DNA of 35,656 bases from the NCBI GenBank assembly GCA_046538945.1, contig JBKHHW010000016.1, forward strand, positions 1 through 35,656. Reading direction: 5' to 3'. Under the pieces are notes generated by a model. That model was not told where the DNA came from. It searched no databases and worked only from the letters and a program-made list of their open reading frames with translations. Of this stretch, positions 30,815 through 35,656 are shown piece by piece. Origin of the DNA: JAEZKC01 sp046538945. Lineage in GTDB: Bacteria; Fibrobacterota; Chitinivibrionia; Chitinivibrionales; Chitinispirillaceae. A program made the position numbers and the translations under genes. Every line of letters starts with the position of its first letter. The first letter of the stretch is position 1.

Positions 30815-32545
30815 TCACTGAGGTATACCCTCTTTTCTGATATGCAGCGCATCCTCCACCAGCACTACACGCAGAAGCTCTTCAGGGCTGGTGATACCCT
30901 GTTCGATTTTGGAAATTCCGTCCTGTACAAGCGAGGTGAAACCGGTTTCTTTGAGAAATCTGCGCAAAGCGCTTTCAGAAGCATTGTCGGCAATCATCGA
31001 TCTGATGTCTTCACTGACTGTCACGAGTTCGAACAGCCCGGTTCTTCCCTTGTATCCGCTGCCGCGGCAGTTCTCGCATCCACCAGCTGCATACGATCTG
31101 GGCAGGGGCTGGGAACCCAGCAGCGTTCTCCAACGGGTTTTGGTTTCCTCGGACATCTCCTGTTCTCTTTTGCATGCCGGGCAGAGTACACGCACGAGTC
31201 TCTGGGCCAGTATGCCCACAAGTGATGATGAGATGAGAAATCCGGGTATACCCAGATCGCGAAGTCTCGTGATGGCACTGACAGAATCGTTTGTGTGAAG
31301 AGTCGAGAATACAAGGTGTCCTGTCTGGCTTGCCTGAACCGCGATCTGGGCCGTTTCGGTATCGCGGATTTCACCTATCAGAATGACATCCGGATCCTGA
31401 CGCAGTATGGAACGAAGCACAGATGCAAACGATACGCCGGCCTTTTCATTTATCTGAACCTGATTGATCCCTTCAAGTTTGTATTCGATAGGGTTTTCGA
31501 TGGTGGTGATGTTGATTGCCTTGTTGCGGATGCGGTTGAGGCAGGAGAAAAGAGTTGAGCTTTTCCCGCTACCTGTCGGGCCGGTGACAAAGATCATGCC
31601 CTGGGGTTTTTCGACCAGCTCGTGAATCTGTTCCAGCTGGGAGGGGGCCATCCCGATGTTCGATAAACTGAGCAGGGCTTTGTCGTGCTTGAGAATTCGA
31701 ATGACCGTCTTTTCCCCGTAGTGAGTGGGTAGTGTGGAGACGCGGAAATCGAAATTCTGCCCTTCGGCCGAGTAGCGGATTCTTCCGTCCTGGGGCACCC
31801 GCTTTTCTGCTATATCAAGATCAGCCAGAATCTTTATTCGTGATGTGAGTGGCGTGTACATGTAGCGGGTGACTTCCGTATGCTGCCTGAGCATACCATC
31901 AACCCTGAACCTTACGACTGCATTGTGCTCGTACGGTTCGATGTGTATATCCGACGCTCTGCACTTGATTGCTTCATCGAAAATGAGAGAGGCAAGTCTG
32001 ACCACCGGTTCCGATTCGGTTTTCCGCCGCATCTCCTCCAGGCTCAAGACTTCTTCCTGTTGACTGCTCTTGTTTTCATACTCCCTGGAGATTTTGCCCG
32101 CCGATTGCTTGAAAATGCTGTCGCCCTCGAACAGCTTGCGATGGCAGGCTGCAAGTTCTGTTGAGGTGGTGAGCACTGTTTGGACCGGGAGGCCTCCCGC
32201 TACCGCCGCCTCCATGACTATATCCAGATCGAGAGGGTCGGCCGTGGCGATGCGAAGCAGTTCTTCACTCCCTGTGAGCGGAAGGCAGCGGCCGCTTTTG
32301 AACAGTTCGACCGGAAGCTCACGCATGGTTTCAAGGCTGATTTCCTGCTCAAGCGAGGAGATGAATTCCAGAGAGAACTGCTTTGCCAAAGCTTTATACA
32401 GGGTGATTTCATCTGTCTGCCCATTTTTGAGCAGTACTTCACCGATCCTTACACCCTCTTCCCGGCCACTCTGCGCCGCCGCATCAAGCACATCATCACT
32501 AAGCGGATGAATCGATTTTATGATCTGGCCAAGATTATCTGTCAT
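30815..32545 (-). CDS. Type II secretion / type IV pilus assembly ATPase (GspE/PilB)
   Basis: Cytosolic hexameric motor ATPase of 576 residues. An N-terminal GspE/MshE-type domain (about 5-150) precedes the catalytic half. Visible motifs are Walker A GPTGSGKS (322-329), Asp box EYKLEGINQVQIN, Walker B DVILIGEIRD (386-395) and His box STLHTND (414-420). The tetracysteine zinc element is CPAC (455-458) with CENC (490-493), as in GspE and PilB. The domain complement fits pilus or pseudopilus extension, not PilT retraction. No Shine-Dalgarno is evident before the ATG. It is the first gene of the locus, and about 430 bases of AT-rich and remnant sequence lie upstream. Confidence 0.92.
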   Translation of the reverse strand: MTDNLGQIIKSIHPLSDDVLDAAAQSGREEGVRIGEVLLKNGQTDEITLYKALAKQFSLEFISSLEQEISLETMRELPVELFKSGRCLPLTGSEELLRIATADPLDLDIVMEAAVAGGLPVQTVLTTSTELAACHRKLFEGDSIFKQSAGKISREYENKSSQQEEVLSLEEMRRKTESEPVVRLASLIFDEAIKCRASDIHIEPYEHNAVVRFRVDGMLRQHTEVTRYMYTPLTSRIKILADLDIAEKRVPQDGRIRYSAEGQNFDFRVSTLPTHYGEKTVIRILKHDKALLSLSNIGMAPSQLEQIHELVEKPQGMIFVTGPTGSGKSSTLFSCLNRIRNKAINITTIENPIEYKLEGINQVQINEKAGVSFASVLRSILRQDPDVILIGEIRDTETAQIAVQASQTGHLVFSTLHTNDSVSAITRLRDLGIPGFLISSSLVGILAQRLVRVLCPACKREQEMSEETKTRWRTLLGSQPLPRSYAAGGCENCRGSGYKGRTGLFELVTVSEDIRSMIADNASESALRRFLKETGFTSLVQDGISKIEQGITSPEELLRVVLVEDALHIRKEGIPQ

Positions 32546-32730
32546 TTTTGATAATTAGTTTGAATTTGGGTAAACTGTCATACATAGTAAAATAACTCAT
32601 TGCACTCATGAGGGAAAAAAGAAAGGGCGTTTTGATGTAACTGCTAATACTTTTGTAATATGATACATATAAAATAGTAACCCTATCTGCCTCTGGAAAA
32701 TGTATGTCGTGATAAATACCCGTAATGTAA
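32546..32730. promoter_or_regulatory. AT-rich leader upstream of the secretion locus
   Basis: This AT-rich segment ahead of the ATPase gene should contain the promoter of the minus-strand locus. It includes the 13-base palindrome ATATGATACATAT (32658-32670). TACTAT-like -10 sequences are present without a good -35. A 94-codon minus frame crossing it looks non-coding. Confidence 0.3.
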
Positions 32731-32916
32731 GTTCGTTCTGATTTGAAAGTGATCAGAGACCCGCGTAACGGAGTATTCTGGGACGGTAGGGATGAGAGGG
32801 GGAATCTGCTTTCACCCAATGTTTATCTGTACCAGGTGAAAGCTCTCTACCCGCAGCAGAACAGAAAAGTTATCAGAAGTGGTATAAAAAAGCTGGTGGT
32901 ACATCCTCCGCGGTGA
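32731..32916 (+). pseudogene. C-terminal remnant of a FlgD-like Ig / sorting-domain protein
   Basis: A plus-strand frame opened by a TAA (32728-32730) and closed by TGA (32914-32916) encodes 61 residues. They include RDPRNGVFWDGRDERGNLLS and PNVYLYQVKAL, ending GIKKLVVHPPR. The WDGRDexGN...GVYxYxxKA pattern is the hallmark of FlgD-like Ig domains found at the C-terminus of many large secreted proteins in FCB bacteria. No start codon with a ribosome site precedes it and the rest of the protein is missing. It is therefore best read as the surviving 3' end of a deleted gene. The stop lies inside the hairpin at 32905-32942, which may be that gene's terminator. Confidence 0.6.
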
Positions 32917-32942
32917 TTTCTTTAATCTGATCACCACGGAGG
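32905..32942. terminator. Strong 13-bp hairpin, probable transcription stop
   Basis: CCTCCGCGGTGAT (32905-32917) pairs with ATCACCACGGAGG (32930-32942) across a 12-nt loop. On the plus strand there is one C-A mismatch. On the minus strand that position is a G-U wobble, so the stem is continuous. It follows the stop of the FlgD-like remnant and lies 38 bases beyond the stop of the minus-strand gene at 32980, so it could serve either. No immediate T-run follows, and a T-rich stretch appears only about 13 bases on in the minus direction. Confidence 0.5.
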
Positions 32943-32979
32943 AAAGATGCATTTTGTGCTGGAGAACATTTTCGCTGAA

Positions 32980-33660
32980 TCACATTGCAATGAAACAGAA
33001 CATTACATCTGCAAAAACACCCACATCAGGTTTGCGCCTGATTTTGAACTCTCGAATATCTATACCCAAATCGAAATTTAGAAACGGTACTGATGGTGGA
33101 TGGATTCTTAAACCGCCGGTGGTGAAAAGGTATAATCCGCCATCATCTTCGTCTGTATCGGCTGAAAATCCACCTTCCCAAATGAATGACCACACATTAA
33201 CCGGAGTCACCTTGAGCCCCAGATCGATACCTAAGGACAGACGTTCACCGATCTGCGTGTTGGGGACGATTACCATCTCCAAATCCCCTCTCTGTATCAT
33301 CCCATAGCTGAGAAAAACACCAAGTCGCGGATCCGCATAGTGGGGAATTCCGTGATCACCTCTTCCCAGGGTCACAAAAGAACTGGCCAATCCGGCACCG
33401 ACAGACATATTATCATACAGACCGAACTTTGCTCCGATATTGATGCGACCTATGTTGTCCAGAATGGAGGCCTGAAGCTGCAGATTTCCCGGGAATGCAT
33501 AGGAAAGCTCCCGAAGTCCGATCACCATGTGGTTGGGCGGGTTTACATAAGCTGTCGGGGTGAAAAAATAGTGAGTGGGATCGGCTGGCCGGATATTGGC
33601 GTTTCTCGCATAGGTGCCTAAAGCCACAAAACAGAGGGTTAAAAAAACTTTTTTAAGCAT
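32980..33660 (-). CDS. Probable outer-membrane beta-barrel protein, unknown function
   Basis: 226 residues with a clear signal peptide (MLKKVFLTLCFVALGTYA). The mature protein begins around a polar stretch containing DPTHYFFTPTAYVNPPNH. It then alternates glycine-rich amphipathic strands (INIGAKFGLYDNMSVGAGLA, then LSLGIDLGLKVTPVNVW, LRIHPPSVPFLNFDLGIDI and VGVFADVMFCFI). This suggests a small beta-barrel of about ten strands. No family is recognised. AAAGGA seven bases before the ATG supports the start. It is transcribed alone, divergent from the HAD gene, and faces the hairpin at 32905-32942. Confidence 0.65.
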   Translation of the reverse strand: MLKKVFLTLCFVALGTYARNANIRPADPTHYFFTPTAYVNPPNHMVIGLRELSYAFPGNLQLQASILDNIGRINIGAKFGLYDNMSVGAGLASSFVTLGRGDHGIPHYADPRLGVFLSYGMIQRGDLEMVIVPNTQIGERLSLGIDLGLKVTPVNVWSFIWEGGFSADTDEDDGGLYLFTTGGLRIHPPSVPFLNFDLGIDIREFKIRRKPDVGVFADVMFCFIAM

Positions 33661-33757
33661 AGCACATCCTTTAGTTTATTTGGAGTTTGCCTGATGAACT
33701 ATTTTTAGTGTCAAAGTAAACGGGTGCAGTTCTAAATAGAAGCCAGAAACTTCAACC

Positions 33758-33773
33758 TGTACCTAATAGTACA
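33758..33773. promoter_or_regulatory. Operator-like palindrome TGTAC-N6-GTACA
   Basis: TGTACCTAATAGTACA is a perfect 5-bp inverted repeat around six bases. It lies in the gap between the divergent outer-membrane protein gene and the HAD gene, 39 bases ahead of the latter's TTG start. The form suits a dimeric repressor site, but no regulator is encoded nearby. Confidence 0.3.
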
Positions 33774-33811
33774 TACTTACCACCTGCTGTTTCAACAGAT
33801 CGGGGGTTAAA

Positions 33812-34519
33812 TTGCCGCATAACAGCAAAAAAGCCGTGTTTTTTGACGCCGCGGGGACGCTTTTCCATCCCTATCCTTCTGTTGGAGACATTTACGCCTC
33901 CATTGCCGCAAAGCATGGAATGAAAGTCGAAGTGCAGAATGTCGGCAAAGCCTTCTATGAAGAACATTCCAAACGCGAAAGGGACAATCCGCTGGAGGCG
34001 AGTGGGGGAGTGGAGGATGAGAAAAGGTGGTGGAAGGAGCTGGTTGAGGTCATCTTTTCAAAACTGTGCGGATTGAATGATTTCGATGCGTTTTTTGAGG
34101 AACTGTTCAGTTACTTTACCACCGCACAAGCCTGGAGAGTGTATCCGGATGTGCGTCCTACCCTCGAGGAACTTGGGAACAGAAACATAGTGACGGGGGT
34201 GATTGCAAACTGGGATTCACGCCTGTTTTCGGTGTGCAGAAATCTGGACCTGGAGAAATATTTTCAGTTCATTTTCGCTTCATCCGTCGCGGGTTCGGCC
34301 AAACCGTCCGCAGAAATTTTCAACCAGGCTGTTCGAAGATCAGAAATAGCTCTGGAACAGTCGATTCATGTGGGGGACAGTGTTGAAAACGATTTCAAGG
34401 GAGCTCGGGCGGCAGGAATGGATGTGCTGATAATAGACCGGAAAGGAACCGTGGATCGGAAATATGCATCAGTTCCCACTATCAGATCGCTTGAAGAGGT
34501 GTTGCGTTTTACTGAGTAA
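33812..34519 (+). CDS. HAD-superfamily hydrolase-like protein, HDHD3-type
   Basis: 235 residues of the haloacid dehalogenase fold. Motif I reads FFDAAGTLF: the nucleophile Asp12 is present, but the second Asp of DxDxT is Ala14. The motif II Ser/Thr region reads VIANWDSRL, with Ala where SN is usual. Motif III Lys is in SAKPSAEIF, and motif IV is HVGDSVENDFKGA. A helical cap lies between motifs I and II. The overall wording matches HDHD3-like members, some of which also lack the acid/base Asp, so phosphatase activity is doubtful. The start is TTG at 33812 with GGGGG about six bases upstream. Its 3' end overlaps the convergent obg gene by 11 bases. Confidence 0.8.
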   Translation: MPHNSKKAVFFDAAGTLFHPYPSVGDIYASIAAKHGMKVEVQNVGKAFYEEHSKRERDNPLEASGGVEDEKRWWKELVEVIFSKLCGLNDFDAFFEELFSYFTTAQAWRVYPDVRPTLEELGNRNIVTGVIANWDSRLFSVCRNLDLEKYFQFIFASSVAGSAKPSAEIFNQAVRRSEIALEQSIHVGDSVENDFKGARAAGMDVLIIDRKGTVDRKYASVPTIRSLEEVLRFTE

Positions 34520-35510
34520 GATTCGCCTCTTCTCTGGAGCTCTCTTCAATAATCCGTGTGAGCTGTTCCAGTGCCGTTTCCAGATTTTCGCCGGTTACGG
34601 CAGATATTCTGAGCCAGTTTTCGGGAAGCTCGGGTGAGCTTTGTTCACTGAGCAGATCACACTTGGTGAGAATGAAGCACTTGGGTTTGCCTGCCAGGTG
34701 AGTGCTGTAGTGAGAAAGCTCATTGAGCAGCACTTCGGCATCCTTGCGCGGATCCTGTGATGTGGCTTCCACCATAATGGCCAGAACGCGCGTACGCTCT
34801 ATGTGCTTGAGGAATCGTATCCCCAGCCCCTTGCCCATGTGGCAGTCCTCAATGATTCCCGGGATGTCAGCCACGACAAACGAGTCGCCGTAGGGCCGGT
34901 TTTTGGGCTTCACAATGCCTAAATGAGGCTGAGTTGTGGTAAAAGGGTAATCTGCGATTTTGGGACGGGCATGCGATACCCGCGAAAGGAATGTGGATTT
35001 GCCGGCATTTGGACGACCAACCAGGCCTACATCGGCCAGAACCTTGAGAACCAGCTTGAGCTTTCTGAGTTCACCGGGTTTTCCCGGTTCGCAGAACTCG
35101 GGATTGGGGTTTCGCTTGGTGACCAGTGCAGCATTTCCCCTGCCGCCTCGTCCTCCCTGGGCCACAATCTGCTTCTGACCCTCTTCCAGACAGTCGGCAA
35201 TTATTTCACCGCTTGCCTCATCATGGATGATCGTCCCCAGGGGAACCGGAATGACTATGTCTTCACCGCTTCTGCCCGTTTGGTTTTTTCCCTTGCCGTG
35301 AGCACCACGGTCCGCTTTGTAGTGGCGGTGATAGGCGACGTCCTGAAGAGTATGGATCTGTGGAGAGCCGACCATGTAGATATCGCCGCCTCTGCCTCCG
35401 TTGCCTCCATCGGGGCGTCCTTTGGGCTGGTATTTCAAACGCTCGTAGGAGTGGCAGCCGTTGCCGCCATCTCCGGCTTTTACTTCTATTGTGGTTTCAT
35501 CTATAAACAT
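34509..35510 (-). CDS. obgE: Obg family GTPase
   Basis: Essential ribosome-associated GTPase acting in 50S subunit maturation. The glycine-rich Obg fold fills about 1-158 (KAGDGGNGCHSYERLKY, then GGRGGDIYMVG and AQGGRGGRGNAALVT). The G domain follows: G1 GRPNAGKS (165-172), switch FTTTQPHLG, G3 DIPG (215-218) and G5 ISAVTGEN. The G4 box, normally NKxD, reads TKCD. The 333 residues end soon after the G domain, so the OCT extension is absent, as in short Obg forms. A weak TGAGA precedes the ATG. A 10-bp hairpin lies 14 bases upstream, between it and the preceding partial gene. In many bacteria obg follows rplU-rpmA. Confidence 0.93.
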   Translation of the reverse strand: MFIDETTIEVKAGDGGNGCHSYERLKYQPKGRPDGGNGGRGGDIYMVGSPQIHTLQDVAYHRHYKADRGAHGKGKNQTGRSGEDIVIPVPLGTIIHDEASGEIIADCLEEGQKQIVAQGGRGGRGNAALVTKRNPNPEFCEPGKPGELRKLKLVLKVLADVGLVGRPNAGKSTFLSRVSHARPKIADYPFTTTQPHLGIVKPKNRPYGDSFVVADIPGIIEDCHMGKGLGIRFLKHIERTRVLAIMVEATSQDPRKDAEVLLNELSHYSTHLAGKPKCFILTKCDLLSEQSSPELPENWLRISAVTGENLETALEQLTRIIEESSREEANLTQ

Positions 35511-35523
35511 GAAAATCTCATTT

Positions 35524-35550
35524 AGCGGATCCGAAAAGATCGGATCCGCT
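35524..35550 (-). promoter_or_regulatory. Strong leader hairpin upstream of obg
   Basis: AGCGGATCCG (35524-35533) and CGGATCCGCT (35541-35550) form a perfect 10-bp stem with a 7-nt loop. It begins at the last base of the preceding stop codon and ends 13 bases short of the obg ATG at 35510. No T-run follows, so it looks like an mRNA-processing, attenuation or translation-control element more than a simple terminator. Confidence 0.55.
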
Positions 35551-35656
35551 CAGTTTGATGTACTTGCGGTTGAACTCGAGGTAGAACCTGAGGAGGAGCT
35601 CGATGAGGACGAACTCTTTTCTGATGAGGGACTGTCCGCCTGGGCCTTTTTCTTAT
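35550..35656 (-). CDS. Partial gene: serine-rich C-terminus
   Basis: Only the last ~34 codons are in the window. They encode a Lys-start segment (KKKAQADSPSSEK) followed by a low-complexity Ser/Thr run and a final Asn before TGA (35552-35550). The coding sequence continues past base 35656. Its position directly upstream of obg suggests a ribosomal protein such as L27 or L21 with an extended tail, or another obg-operon gene. The visible tail itself identifies no family. Confidence 0.5.
   Translation of the reverse strand, partial: KKKAQADSPSSEKSSSSSSSSSGSTSSSTASTSN

Noticed and set aside
32535..32819. 94-codon minus-strand frame upstream of the ATPase gene
   Set aside because: It overlaps the ATPase start, lies antisense to the FlgD-like remnant and has no recognisable domain, signal or ribosome site. 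Most of it is AT-rich promoter-type sequence.

Overview
This window is about 35.7 kb of roughly 50% GC bacterial DNA. It is densely coded on both strands, and I saw no tRNA, rRNA, CRISPR array, transposase or integrase. A secretin, two signal-peptide-bearing probable outer-membrane barrels, an M23 envelope peptidase and type IV pilin-like proteins all indicate a diderm. The transketolase (8641-10740) has the active-site wording I associate with the Bacteroidota/Fibrobacterota type of enzyme, and a FlgD-like C-terminal remnant is also present. An FCB-group organism such as a Fibrobacterota relative is therefore a reasonable but unproven guess. The left edge is a TTTAGGG heptamer array, which may be where an assembly stopped.

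Layout. Positions 1-240 hold heptamer repeats and a terminator. Positions 241-6202, all on the minus strand, carry an NAD-dependent epimerase, then an SDR / small membrane protein / glycogen debranching enzyme operon, then a uracil/thymine-DNA glycosylase (Mug) followed by a guanine/cytidine-type deaminase. On the plus strand are an orphan asparagine-synthetase-like protein (6386-8035), transketolase (8641-10740) and a small phosphoesterase (10801-11331). Positions 11344-17338 are a minus-strand run: polB, an outer-membrane protein, a tRNA-dihydrouridine synthase, a decayed protein-kinase fragment and mgtE. Positions 17543-18799 encode a coiled-coil protein and an M23 peptidase, convergent with a tail-anchored Ser/Thr kinase. 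Positions 20013-23534 hold a truncated GT9 glycosyltransferase, a small secreted protein, thioredoxin, a B12-type radical SAM enzyme and a membrane GT2 glycosyltransferase, followed by a flavin reductase-like gene.

The main system is the minus-strand locus 24159-32545. In transcription order it encodes a GspE/PilB ATPase, a secretin, a GspL/PilM-PilN-type protein, a PilO/GspM protein, a PilP/GspC protein, a long pilin-like protein with a beta-rich polymer-like body, and two prepilin-like minor pseudopilins. The genes overlap or nearly abut, so this reads as one operon. It encodes the ATPase, the alignment complex, the outer-membrane pore and minor pilins. It lacks a platform protein (GspF/PilC), a major pilin and a prepilin peptidase, which must be encoded elsewhere. 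The secretin has three tandem N0/STN-like repeats, and the 457-residue pilin-like protein is unusual. Together these make this locus the best candidate for a divergent secretion or pilus machine.

The right end has a second outer-membrane protein, an HDHD3-like HAD protein lacking key residues, the Obg GTPase with a strong hairpin in its leader, and the serine-rich C-terminus of a gene running off the window. Three intergenic remnants suggest local gene decay: a kinase at 12882-13013, a GT9 at 20013-20243 and a FlgD-like domain at 32731-32916.
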